Source: Dietzia cinnamea NBRC 102147 | GTDB lineage: Bacteria; Actinomycetota; Actinomycetes; Mycobacteriales; Mycobacteriaceae | Reading direction: 5' to 3' | Assembly (NCBI RefSeq): GCF_001571065.1 | Contig: NZ_BCSW01000013.1 | Span: 1 to 64,000 of the forward strand | DNA length: 64,000 nt | Shown: piece by piece, positions 49,128 through 56,969 of the stretch | How positions within the stretch are numbered: position 1 is the stretch's first letter | Layout: the number at the start of each line of letters is the position of its first letter | Program-made: the position numbers and the translations under genes | The notes under the pieces: model-generated | Told to the model about the DNA's origin: nothing | Database searches by the model: none | The model's input: the letters and a program-made list of their open reading frames with translations, nothing else

Positions 49128-50471
49128 TCAGGCCTGCCACCACTGGCGCAGCGGCACGTCCCAGGTCTGGCGCTCGTCCGGGCGCACGGCGAGGATCTGG
49201 TGTAGCTGGATCTTGTTGTGCTCGAACCCGTACTGGCAGGCCCCCATGTACAGGCCCCACAGCTTGGCCATGGGCTCGCCGACCTCCTCGACCGCCTCGT
49301 CCCAGTGATCGACGAGATTGGTGCACCAGTCGCGGAGGGTGAACGCGTAGTGCTGGCGCAGGTTCTCCTCGTGTACCACCTCGAACCCGGCGTTCTCCGC
49401 CTCGAGGTGCACGGTGCCGGCGCCGGCGAGCTCGCCGTCGGGGAAGATGTAGCGGTCGATGAACTGCCCGGCCTTGACCTTGCCGACGTTGTCCGGCCGG
49501 GTGATGCAGTGGTTGAGCAGCCGCCCACCCGGCTTGAGATATCCGTGCAACTTGGCGAAGTAGTCGGGGTAGTTCTTCCGGCCGATGTGCTCGGTGATGC
49601 CGATCGAGCTCACGGCGTCGAAGTCTCGCTCGGGCACGTCGCGGTAGTCCTGTAGCCGGACCTCGGCCAGGTCGCCCAGCCCCTCGGCCTCGATGGCGGC
49701 GCGGCCCCACTCGACCTGCTCCTTGGACAGGGTCACGCCGATCACCTTCACGCCGCGGCGTGCGGCGTAGCGGACCATGCCGCCCCAGCCGCAGCCCACG
49801 TCGAGCAGCCGGTCCCCCGCCTTGAGCCCGAGCTTGTCGAACACCAGCCGGTACTTGTTCTCCTGCGCCACCTCGAGCGACGCGTCGGCGTCCGGGTAGC
49901 AGGCGCACGTGTACGTCATGGACGGTCCGAGGATCCACTCGTAGAAGCGGTTCGACACGTCGTAGTGGTAACTGACCACCTCGGAGTCCCGCTCCTTGGA
50001 GTGCCGCCGCATCCCGGACAGGACGCGCTTCCACGCGGGCTTGACCTCCATCGGCGGAGTAGGCAGGAACCGGACGTTCTCCGTGCCCACGGACCGGGCG
50101 ATCCGCGCCAGTGTCCTGGCGTCGGGTGTACGGGTCATGTGCTTGCGGAACACCTCGAGCGCGCCGAACACGTCGTGGGGCGCCCCGGGGTGCACGCCGT
50201 CGATCTCCAGCTCGCCCATGAGGTAGGCGCGGGCCAGGCCGAGGTCGCCGGGGGCGGTGACGAAGTACTGCAGCGCCTTCTCACTCTTCAGGCGTAGCAC
50301 CAGTCGGCTGTCCGCCGGGCCGATCGCGGACCCGTCGTACGCCTCGATCCGCAGCGGCGGCTCACCGGTGGCGAAGGCTGCGATGATCTCGCCGATCGTC
50401 ATCCTGCCCGCTGCACCCGCTGCGCCCGCCGCGCCCGCGGGCTCCGCGGTCCCCGCGCTCGTCGTGGTCAC
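49128..50471 (-). CDS. tmsB: Cyclopropane-fatty-acid-synthase-like methyltransferase, TmsB/BfaB type
   Basis: A 447-residue SAM methyltransferase of the CFA-synthase family: YHYDVSNRFYEWILGPSMTYTCACYPDADASLEVAQENK, SAM motif LLDVGCGWGGMVRYAARRGVKVIGVTLSKEQVEWGR, and GITEHIGRKNYPDYFAKLHGYLKPGGRLL. Its long N-terminal domain and pairing with the FAD-binding oxidoreductase match TmsB/BfaB, which methylates oleoyl phospholipid to a 10-methylene acid en route to tuberculostearic acid (10-methylstearate). The ATG overlaps the stop of tmsA by 4 bp. The alternative, plain cyclopropanation, is less likely with TmsA present. Confidence 0.87.
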   Translation of the reverse strand: MTTTSAGTAEPAGAAGAAGAAGRMTIGEIIAAFATGEPPLRIEAYDGSAIGPADSRLVLRLKSEKALQYFVTAPGDLGLARAYLMGELEIDGVHPGAPHDVFGALEVFRKHMTRTPDARTLARIARSVGTENVRFLPTPPMEVKPAWKRVLSGMRRHSKERDSEVVSYHYDVSNRFYEWILGPSMTYTCACYPDADASLEVAQENKYRLVFDKLGLKAGDRLLDVGCGWGGMVRYAARRGVKVIGVTLSKEQVEWGRAAIEAEGLGDLAEVRLQDYRDVPERDFDAVSSIGITEHIGRKNYPDYFAKLHGYLKPGGRLLNHCITRPDNVGKVKAGQFIDRYIFPDGELAGAGTVHLEAENAGFEVVHEENLRQHYAFTLRDWCTNLVDHWDEAVEEVGEPMAKLWGLYMGACQYGFEHNKIQLHQILAVRPDERQTWDVPLRQWWQA

Positions 50472-51940
50472 CGTGCACCCACCGCCTTCTCGTAGAGGGT
50501 CGCGAACCGGCCCTCGGGATCGAATTGCGTCTTGAGCCGGCCCGCGTGGTCGCCGCCGTAGAGTTGGGCGAACTCCTCACGGGAGTAGAAGACCTCCGAG
50601 TACAGCGACTTGTGACCGCCGAGCCGGGACACCTCCTCCTCGATGCGCCGGTTCCACGCGCCCTCGGCCATCCCGGGCTCGATCGGCGCCGACGACCAGA
50701 AACCGATGTTGACGTAGGTGGTGTCGGCGGCCAGGGGGTACAGCGGCCACGGACGGTCGGACGCCGGCTCGCCGTCCAGGCCCGGCGCCGGGGTGGACTC
50801 CCGAAGCCGCAGCGGGCAGATCCACAGGGGTTCGATGGGCACCTCGCGCAGGAACCAGTCGAGGAACTCGGCGGTGTGGTCGAGGGTCACCTCGACGTCC
50901 TGCACCACGCGCTCGCGCGGCCCCTCGCCCTTGAGGGCGCCGATCTTGTTGCCGAGGTCGTACTTGTGGTCGAGGCCGATGATCTTCCAGTACGCCGAGG
51001 AGCGCAGCAGCTGCTGCGGCCAGAACCGGCGGACCCTCGGGTTCTGCACCCCGAACGCGCGGGAGCACCAGAACCAGTCGGTGTCCCAGCGCCACAGGTA
51101 GTCGCGGATGGTGAGGCGGTCGCGCTTCACGGAGCCGGCGGGACCGCCGTGTTGGACGGAGCGGTAGTAGATCGCCTGCTTGTCGGCCACACCCGAGTAG
51201 TCCGAGACGGGCCCCGGCTCGTCGGTCCGCCGCCCCAGACAGAGGTAGGACTCGTCGGCCGAGAAGACGATCCCGTCGAGGAAGTCGACCTCCTCGTCGT
51301 CGTACGTCCCCGACTCACTGACCCGCGCCAACGCCGACTCGAGCGCGGTGAGGGAGTCGAACCGCACGTGCCGCAGTTCCACGAACCGGCTGACCGGTTC
51401 GAGGGCGATGCGCAGCCGCACCGCGTACCCGAGGGAGCCGTAGGAGTTGGGGAATCCGCGGAACAGAGCGCGTTCGCGCTCGGTTCCGTCTGGGCGTGCG
51501 GTGACGATCTCGCCGGTGCCGGTGAGCACGTCCATCTCCAGCACGGACTCGTGCGGCAGGCCCAGGCGGAACGAGGTGGACTCGATGCCCAGGCCGGTCA
51601 CGGCGCCGCCGAGGGTGATGGTCTTGAGCTGCGGCACGACGTAGGGCATCAGGCCGTACGCCAGGGTGGCGTCGACGAGGTCCTCGTAGGTGCACATCCC
51701 CTGGACGTCGGCGGTGCGGGCGTCGGGATCCACGGAGACGACGCGCGTGAGGCCGGTGGTGTCGAGACCGGGCGACGACGACAAGGCGCGCGGTCGGAAG
51801 AGGTTGGATGTCTTCTTGGCCAGCCGGACGGGCTCGTGGGCGGGCACGGCCCGGAAGCTGTCGACGAGTCGCTGCACGCCGCGCGCGTGGCTTTCGGTAC
51901 CGACGACGAGTGGTTCGGCGAGACTCACGGCGGTTCCCAT
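50468..51940 (-). CDS. tmsA: FAD-binding oxidoreductase, TmsA/BfaA type
   Basis: A 490-residue FAD_binding_4 (PCMH-type) protein: TKKTSNLFR-like entry (AKKTSNLFRPR), VQGMCTYEDLVDATLAYGLMPYVVPQLKTITLGGAVTGLGIESTSFRLGLPHESVLEMDVLTG, and a long substrate-binding half with VPIEPLWICPLRL and a conserved Arg/Trp-rich middle. This is the TmsA/BfaA branch, which reduces the 10-methylene intermediate made by TmsB to the 10-methyl fatty acid. The ATG 51940 begins MGTAVSLAEPLVVG. It is the first gene of a two-gene operon. No SigK-like element is evident upstream. Confidence 0.87.
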   Translation of the reverse strand: MGTAVSLAEPLVVGTESHARGVQRLVDSFRAVPAHEPVRLAKKTSNLFRPRALSSSPGLDTTGLTRVVSVDPDARTADVQGMCTYEDLVDATLAYGLMPYVVPQLKTITLGGAVTGLGIESTSFRLGLPHESVLEMDVLTGTGEIVTARPDGTERERALFRGFPNSYGSLGYAVRLRIALEPVSRFVELRHVRFDSLTALESALARVSESGTYDDEEVDFLDGIVFSADESYLCLGRRTDEPGPVSDYSGVADKQAIYYRSVQHGGPAGSVKRDRLTIRDYLWRWDTDWFWCSRAFGVQNPRVRRFWPQQLLRSSAYWKIIGLDHKYDLGNKIGALKGEGPRERVVQDVEVTLDHTAEFLDWFLREVPIEPLWICPLRLRESTPAPGLDGEPASDRPWPLYPLAADTTYVNIGFWSSAPIEPGMAEGAWNRRIEEEVSRLGGHKSLYSEVFYSREEFAQLYGGDHAGRLKTQFDPEGRFATLYEKAVGAR

Positions 51941-52260
51941 GAGTCACACCTTAGTAGCGCTCGGTGGCCCCCGCCGACTATCGGGTGGCGGGGGCGGACG
52001 GCGCCGGCGAGGCCGCAGGCTTCCACCCGGGCGGGCCTAAGACGCATTCGAGCCGCTCGCGGCAGCCGCCCGCGACTCCCCGAAACCCATCTCGTTCACG
52101 TCTCGATTGTGACACCACTCACGGGCGATCGGGCGATCCGGGCCACCCGCCCCCGCGCGGGCCCGTAGCCTCTCGGACACGTCGGCCTCGAGGGCCGTTC
52201 GCGCACACCGATTCTGCGCACACCACCGCGTGCGCACACCGTCTCCGGAGGAGGACCCGA
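51941..52260. other. Intergenic region, divergent promoters
   Basis: About 320 bp between the divergent tmsA and DUF732 genes. No gene is supported. Three copies of GCGCACACC lie within 52200-52238 shortly before the DUF732 start. Their role is unknown. Confidence 0.5.
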
Positions 52261-52860
52261 GTGTTCACCGCATCCCGATCCGCTCGCCCCACCCGCTCCC
52301 GCGCCGCCCGTTCCGGCCCCTCCCGTCCCCGCACCGTCGCCGCCGCGTCGGGCCTCGCCGCCCTGGCGTTGGCGCTCGGCGCCTGCGGCGAGGAGGGCAG
52401 CGCCGAGCAGGCGGTCGGCGAGGCCACCAGCGCGGTGGGGTCCGCCGCCGCCGAGGCCACGAGCGCGGTGGGTGACGCCACGCGCGACGACGGCGAGGGC
52501 GACCCCGACGCCACGACTGGCGACCAACCGCAGCCCGAGGACTCCACGGGCGGCGAGGGCGGGTCGGGGAACCCGGACGAGGAGTTCCTGCGCGACATCG
52601 GGCGGGTGGGCGTGGACGCCGGGAACGAGCAGGACTATCTCGCCCGCGGCCGCGACGCATGCGCCTCGCTCGACGCCGGAACCGGCTACGTCGACGTGCT
52701 CCGGCAGTACAACGACGCCCACCCCGACGCCCCGGTCACCGAGGCGCCCGTCGTGGTCACGGCGGCGGTCAAGGCGTTCTGCTCGCACCACCTGCCGCAG
52801 GTCGGCGAGGGTGACGGGGGCGGGGGCGGCGAGGTCGGCGAGGCCGGGGGCGGCGCCTGA
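52261..52860 (+). CDS. DUF732-containing lipoprotein
   Basis: A 199-residue protein. The Arg/Ser-rich start leads into a signal and lipobox, LAALALALGAC. A low-complexity linker repeats EATSAVGSAAAEATSAVGDA. The DUF732 domain follows (about residues 115-180): DEEFLRDIGRVGVDAGNEQDYLARGRDACASLDAGTGYVDVLRQYNDAHP...AVKAFCSHH, whose two cysteines are typically disulfide-bonded. The tail is Gly/Glu-rich. GTG 52261 follows GGAGGAGGACCCGA. DUF732 proteins are frequent in mycobacteria and relatives; their role is unknown. Confidence 0.83.
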   Translation: MFTASRSARPTRSRAARSGPSRPRTVAAASGLAALALALGACGEEGSAEQAVGEATSAVGSAAAEATSAVGDATRDDGEGDPDATTGDQPQPEDSTGGEGGSGNPDEEFLRDIGRVGVDAGNEQDYLARGRDACASLDAGTGYVDVLRQYNDAHPDAPVTEAPVVVTAAVKAFCSHHLPQVGEGDGGGGGEVGEAGGGA

Positions 52861-52881
52861 CGCGGGAGACCCGGCCCTGTC

Positions 52882-54009
52882 TCAGACGCCGGCCCGGTCG
52901 AGTTCCTCCGCGGTCAACCGTCGCCCGAGAGCGATGAGCTCGTCTGCCCGGTGGAAGTCGAAGGTCGAGCACGCGTCGGAGGGCACCTCGACCAGCACGT
53001 CCGGGCGGTTGCCCGCGAGGCGGTAGGCCGTCACGATGCTCTCCATCGCCTCGATGGATTGCGTGACCACGTCGAAGATGCGCAGCGAAGCGGGAAGCGA
53101 CTCCTCGTCGCCGTCGGCCACCTCCTCCTCGCCGTGCTCCACGGCCTCCTCGACCTCGTGGGAGAGCTGCCGCGGCGTCTTCGCACCGACCGAGCCGTCG
53201 GAAGCGGTGACGGTCGCACCGGCGTCCACCCCGTCGACGGCGGCGACGTCCGGATCGGGTTCGGGGTCCTGACCGAAACGGGCGGCGATGAGCCGGATCA
53301 GGTCGGCGTCGCGGACGTCCGCCGCCGCGGTGCGGATCCGGCCGGTCAGCCGTCCCGCCGGCCTCGCCCCGCCGCCGGGGCCCCTGCGGGCGATCCGCGG
53401 CTCCGCGTCGGGCGTCGCCTCATCGGGGTCCGAGCTCTCCTCGAACGTCGACCCCCGGATCCCGGTCCGGCGGCCCGTCAGTGACACGGCCAGCAACAGG
53501 TCGCTGCTCACCGGCGCGAGCGGTTCCAGCGGGACCGGGTTGGTGACGCCGCCGTCGATGATGAGCCGCCCGCCCACGAGCGCCGGGGTGATCACGCTGG
53601 GGATGGCGAACGACGCCCGGACGGCGACGTCGGCTGGCCCGCGGGTGAACCACACCTCGCGCCGGGCCCGAAGGTCGGTGGCGACGGCGGTGAACGGGAT
53701 GGCCAGGTCCTCGATGCGGACGTCGCCGAGCATCGCGCCGATCACGCCCATGATCTTGTTGGCCCGGATGGCCCCGCCGCCGGCGAAGGACACGTCGAGC
53801 AGCCGCAGGACGTCACGCTGCGTCAGCCCGCACACCCAGTCCTCGAAGTCGTCGAGCTTCCCGGCCGCGTAGAGCGCGCCCACGATCGCGCCCATCGACG
53901 CGCCGGAGACGCCGACGACCTCGTGCCCACGTGCCTCGAGCTCGCGGATCACCCCGATGTGCGTGTACCCGCGTGCCCCGCCGGATCCCAGTGCCAACGC
54001 CACTCTCAT
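52882..54009 (-). CDS. Patatin-like phospholipase (RssA/YchK type)
   Basis: A 375-residue patatin-domain protein. Oxyanion motif GSGGARG (residues 8-14), nucleophile S38 in GVSGASMGA, and the catalytic Asp in IDGGVTNPVP (D152) are all present. The family hydrolyses phospholipids or other acyl esters. The first 200 residues make the standard fold; residues 185-300 are an Asp/Glu/Arg-rich insertion, EESSDPDEATPDAEPRI and VEHGEEEVADGDEE, not part of the core. The C-terminal quarter resumes conserved sequence (DVLVEVPSDACSTFDFHRADELIALG). Alone on the minus strand. Confidence 0.9.
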   Translation of the reverse strand: MRVALALGSGGARGYTHIGVIRELEARGHEVVGVSGASMGAIVGALYAAGKLDDFEDWVCGLTQRDVLRLLDVSFAGGGAIRANKIMGVIGAMLGDVRIEDLAIPFTAVATDLRARREVWFTRGPADVAVRASFAIPSVITPALVGGRLIIDGGVTNPVPLEPLAPVSSDLLLAVSLTGRRTGIRGSTFEESSDPDEATPDAEPRIARRGPGGGARPAGRLTGRIRTAAADVRDADLIRLIAARFGQDPEPDPDVAAVDGVDAGATVTASDGSVGAKTPRQLSHEVEEAVEHGEEEVADGDEESLPASLRIFDVVTQSIEAMESIVTAYRLAGNRPDVLVEVPSDACSTFDFHRADELIALGRRLTAEELDRAGV

Positions 54010-54140
54010 CGATGCCCCCTCCTGCCCAGTCTTCGCGCGATCCCCGCGCGGTCGTGACCAGTGTGCACCGGGCGCGTGCCGGCCACGGGCCTCATCGTCA
54101 CCCGTTCGTGTCGTAGGCGCGATCTACCGTCTGCACCGTA

Positions 54141-54156
54141 TCGAGCACCTGTTCGA
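54141..54156 (+). promoter_or_regulatory. LexA-like SOS box upstream of the DUF4262 gene
   Basis: TCGAGCACCTGTTCGA matches the consensus TCGAAC-N4-GTTCGA at 11 of 12 positions and lies 42 bp upstream of the DUF4262 ATG. It is the best SOS-box match I found in the window. Confidence 0.65.
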
Positions 54157-54198
54157 TATCGGACCCACAGTCCGGACGACTCACCATCAGGAGAAGCC

Positions 54199-54681
54199 AT
54201 GTCCCGCACCGCCATCCCGCTCACCTCCCGCTCCGGCCTCGCCGCGACGATCGATCCGACCATGCTCGGGATCGCCTCGGCCATCGACCGTCACGGGATG
54301 CACGTCATCCACATCGGCGAGGGGTGTGACTGCGGGGAGTGCACGGCCGCACCACTACCACCGGACCAGAGGTTCGGCTACACGATCGGGTTGACAGGCG
54401 TCGGGCACCCGGAACTGATGGTCCGCGGGCTGAGCGCCCGGGAGACCGCCGGACTGCTCTCCCGGTGGGGTGACACCGTCCTGTCCGGGGAGGTCTTCGA
54501 CGCCGGGCACCTGCTGTGCGAGGGCTCCGGCGGGCCGACCTGGGAACTCGTGCCGGTGCGGCGCCCGTCGCGCACGCTGGTGCTGGCCGCGCGCTACTAC
54601 CGCACCGCCGGGACCGGCGGCCTCTCCGCGCTCGAGCTGATCCCCGCGCGTCGGCCCTGCCCGTGCGAGGTGTGCGACTGA
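54199..54681 (+). CDS. DUF4262 family protein with two Cys clusters
   Basis: A 160-residue protein. DRHGMHVIHIGEG...FGYTIGLTGVGHPELMVRGLSARETAGLLSRWGD is the DUF4262 core, and TWELVPVRRPSRTLVLAARYY follows. Two cysteine clusters, CDCGEC near residue 45 and CPCEVC at the C-terminus, could bind zinc or an iron-sulfur cluster. ATG 54199 has AGGAG 6 nt upstream. A LexA-like box is 42 bp upstream, suggesting induction by DNA damage. The function of DUF4262 is unknown. Confidence 0.83.
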   Translation: MSRTAIPLTSRSGLAATIDPTMLGIASAIDRHGMHVIHIGEGCDCGECTAAPLPPDQRFGYTIGLTGVGHPELMVRGLSARETAGLLSRWGDTVLSGEVFDAGHLLCEGSGGPTWELVPVRRPSRTLVLAARYYRTAGTGGLSALELIPARRPCPCEVCD

Positions 54682-54719
54682 CAGCCGAGGCTACCCGCGG
54701 GTCGTCGTAGGGTCTAGGG

Positions 54720-55649
54720 ATGCCCCGCACTCCGCTGCACCTGGACGCGAACTCGCCGTCGATCATCGTGCCGGTCACCGCGCGCGACCGCTCCGAGCTC
54801 GGCCGACAGGCCGAGGCACTCGCGCGCGCCCGCGCCGGGGCCGTCGGAGTCGGAGCCGGAGTCGGCGTTGACGCCGGAGCCGGCGAGGACGGCGTGGCGG
54901 ACATCCGGGCGTACGAGGCGGAGGACGACCAAGACCCCGCGGGCGCCGCCCGGCCGTTCGACCTGATCGAGTGGCGGGTGGACCTCTACGAGCCGTTCAC
55001 CGCCACCGTCGGGGCGGACGCCGCGGGAGGTCGCGACGCCGCCGGGAGCGGGTTCGATCCCGTCCCGGTGGTGGCCGCCCTCGGCGCCCTGGCCGCCGCG
55101 CTGCCGGACACCCCGATCCTCGCGACGTTCCGCACCACCGCCGAGGGCGGCGGCGCGCCCCTGTCCGACGAGCTCTACGTGCGGCTCGTCGACACGCTCG
55201 CGGCGAGCGGCCTCGCCGCGGCCGTCGACGTGGAGTACCGGCACCCACTCGCGGCGCGGGCGATCGCCGCCGCGCACGACCACGGTGTCGCCGTGGTGGC
55301 GTCCAACCACGACTTCGACGCGACCCCGCCTGTCGAGGAGATCGTCGCGCGCCTGGCCGCCATGGAGGAGGCGGGCGCGGACGTGGCCAAGATCGCCGTG
55401 ATGCCGCGCTCGGCGGCCGACGTGGTGACGCTGCTGGCCGCCACCGAGCGTCGCTATCGCGAGGCGGAGATCCCGCTGATCACGATGTCGATGGGGGCGC
55501 CGGGCGCGGTCACGCGGATCGGCGGCGGTGCGTTCGGCTCGGCCGCGACGTTCGCCACCGTGGGCGAGGCCTCGGCGCCGGGCCAGCTGCCCGCGGCCGG
55601 GGTGCGCGCGGCTCTCGGCCTGCTGCACCCGGGTGCGGGTCAGCCGTAG
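54720..55649 (+). CDS. aroD: Type I 3-dehydroquinate dehydratase
   Basis: A 309-residue enzyme of the type I (class I aldolase-like) dehydroquinase family: SIIVPVTARDRSEL, FDLIEWRVDLYE, ILATFRTTAEGG, ASNHDFDATPP (catalytic His) and DVAKIAVMPRSAADVVTLL (Schiff-base Lys). It makes 3-dehydroshikimate in the shikimate pathway. At 309 residues it is longer than the usual 225-255 because of a Gly/Val/Asp-rich insertion after the first strand (about residues 38-75). Many actinobacteria use the type II enzyme AroQ, so this may be an additional or catabolic copy. Confidence 0.9.
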   Translation: MPRTPLHLDANSPSIIVPVTARDRSELGRQAEALARARAGAVGVGAGVGVDAGAGEDGVADIRAYEAEDDQDPAGAARPFDLIEWRVDLYEPFTATVGADAAGGRDAAGSGFDPVPVVAALGALAAALPDTPILATFRTTAEGGGAPLSDELYVRLVDTLAASGLAAAVDVEYRHPLAARAIAAAHDHGVAVVASNHDFDATPPVEEIVARLAAMEEAGADVAKIAVMPRSAADVVTLLAATERRYREAEIPLITMSMGAPGAVTRIGGGAFGSAATFATVGEASAPGQLPAAGVRAALGLLHPGAGQP

Positions 55650-56080
55650 CGGCGCAGGACCTCCTCGCGCAGGCCGGCCGTGGCCACGTCGGCGATGTGC
55701 TTCTGGGCCTTCTTGACGACCATGCCCGGCAGCTTGGCCTTGAGCTCCACCTCGAGGTCGAACACGACCCGGGTGGTCCCGTCGCCGTTGTCGGTGAGTG
55801 AGTACCGCGCGTTCTGCATCTTCTGGTTGGTCCCGGATTCGAGGGTCCAGCTCACCTCGCCGTCGTACCACTCGTAGCGGACGACCATCTCCTCGGTCAT
55901 GCCGTACTGGGAGATCTTCTCCCACACCACGATGGGCCAGCCCTCGTCGTCGGCCTCGCGGACCTCCACGGCGCGGTGCGCCTCCGACCAGTCGACGAGG
56001 GACTCCACGTCGGCCAGGACGGCCATGATCTCGGGGATCCCGGCCTCGATGGTCGTCACGGACTGCACTGACACTGCCAT
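55640..56080 (-). CDS. SRPBCC (polyketide cyclase/START-like) protein
   Basis: A 146-residue SRPBCC-fold protein with VQSVTTIEAGIPEIMAVLADVESLVDWSEAHRAVEVRE at the N-terminus and VVFDLEVELKAKLPGMVVKKAQKHIADVATAGLREEVLRRYG at the end, matching the coenzyme-Q-binding/ribosome-association (COQ10/RatA)-like group in actinobacteria. These bind hydrophobic ligands. The 3' end overlaps aroD by 10 bp convergently. The start ATG 56080 is preceded by AAGTT-like weak sequence only. Confidence 0.85.
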   Translation of the reverse strand: MAVSVQSVTTIEAGIPEIMAVLADVESLVDWSEAHRAVEVREADDEGWPIVVWEKISQYGMTEEMVVRYEWYDGEVSWTLESGTNQKMQNARYSLTDNGDGTTRVVFDLEVELKAKLPGMVVKKAQKHIADVATAGLREEVLRRYG

Positions 56081-56127
56081 GGCCGAGAAGTTACCCTCAC
56101 GCGCGAATACGGTGGGACGATCGATCC

Positions 56128-56676
56128 ATGAACGCCGCCACCGATCGCAAGATCGCCCTCCTGCGGGGGATCAACGTGGGAAAGGCCGCGCGGATCGCCA
56201 TGGCGGACCTGCGGGAGTGCACCGAAGCCGCCGGCTGCGCGGACGTGAAGACGGTGCTGGCCACCGGCAACGTGGTCGTCACCGACCCTCGCCCCGAGGC
56301 AGAGCTACGTGCGGCGCTGGAGGCGGCCTACGCCGACCGCTTCGGCTACGACGCGGTGGTCCAGGTCCTCACGCGCGGCGCCGTCGAGGACGCGGTCGCG
56401 GCGTACCCGTTCGCCACCCTCGACGACCATCACGACTACCTGATCTTCTGCGACGACCCGGACGTCACCGTGGCCGTCGCCGGGGCGATGCGCGCTGCGA
56501 TGGCCGCCGAGGGCACCGAGGAGGTCGCGGCCGGATCGGTGTGCGTCTACTGGCGGGTGGCCAGAGGGCTCACGCTGAGCTCGCCCGCCGCCAAGGTGAC
56601 CAGCGGGAGGTCACACGGGCGGCATCTGACCATGCGCAACATCAGGACGCTGCGCAAGATCCTCGCCCTGGGCTGA
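56128..56676 (+). CDS. DUF1697 family protein
   Basis: A 182-residue protein with KIALLRGINVGKAARIAMADLRECTEAAGCADVKTVLATGNVVV, the DUF1697 signature (ALLRGINVGG...LxxlGfxxvxTxxxSGNvvf), and the C-terminal VYWRVARGLTLSSPAAKVTSGRSHGRHLTMRNIRTLRKILAL. Function is unknown, though the family is widespread. Its stop codon lies in a 15-bp tandem repeat. The next gene upstream is divergent. Confidence 0.87.
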   Translation: MNAATDRKIALLRGINVGKAARIAMADLRECTEAAGCADVKTVLATGNVVVTDPRPEAELRAALEAAYADRFGYDAVVQVLTRGAVEDAVAAYPFATLDDHHDYLIFCDDPDVTVAVAGAMRAAMAAEGTEEVAAGSVCVYWRVARGLTLSSPAAKVTSGRSHGRHLTMRNIRTLRKILALG

Positions 56677-56707
56677 GTCGCCCTGGGCTGAACCGCCCCG
56701 GGCCGAG
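56663..56707. repeat. 15-bp tandem repeat spanning a stop codon
   Basis: Three 15-bp units (56663-56677, 56678-56692, 56693-56707) read TCGCCCTGGGCTGAG, TCGCCCTGGGCTGAA and a degenerate CCGCCCCGGGCCGAG. The first contains the TGA stop of the DUF1697 gene; the second repeats that end. Confidence 0.85.
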
Positions 56708-56725
56708 GGCCGTGCCGTCAGGAGA

Positions 56726-56842
56726 TCAGGGGCCCTGGACCGACGCACCGATGGTGTCGACCACGGCTGCCAGGGGCCCGAAGATCGCGGGGAAGATTCC
56801 ATCCCACATGGCCTGGAGCTGGGAGAGGTCGAACGGGGGCAT
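56726..56842 (-). CDS. 38-residue acidic peptide, PorA/PorH-like in character
   Basis: A tiny gene: ATG 56842, AAGGAG 8 nt upstream, and 38 codons to TGA at 56726-56728. The product reads MPPFDLSQLQAMWDGIFPAI, then FGPLAAVVDTIGASVQGP. It has three Asp, no Lys or Arg, no signal peptide, and alternating hydrophobic/polar residues that would form an amphipathic helix. Short acidic signal-less peptides of this kind include the PorA and PorH subunits of mycomembrane channels in Corynebacterium. I see no convincing residue-level match, so the role is inference from character and ribosome-binding site. Confidence 0.6.
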   Translation of the reverse strand: MPPFDLSQLQAMWDGIFPAIFGPLAAVVDTIGASVQGP

Positions 56843-56969
56843 CTGTCACGCTCCTTCTCTTGCAGAGGGCGGCGTGCGGGCTCTCCGCCGTCGCCGGGCT
56901 CCCTCTGTCCCCAGGATCCTCTGCCGTCACACTCGGGCGCAACCCCTCCCTCGTGGCAGACTGCGTGCG

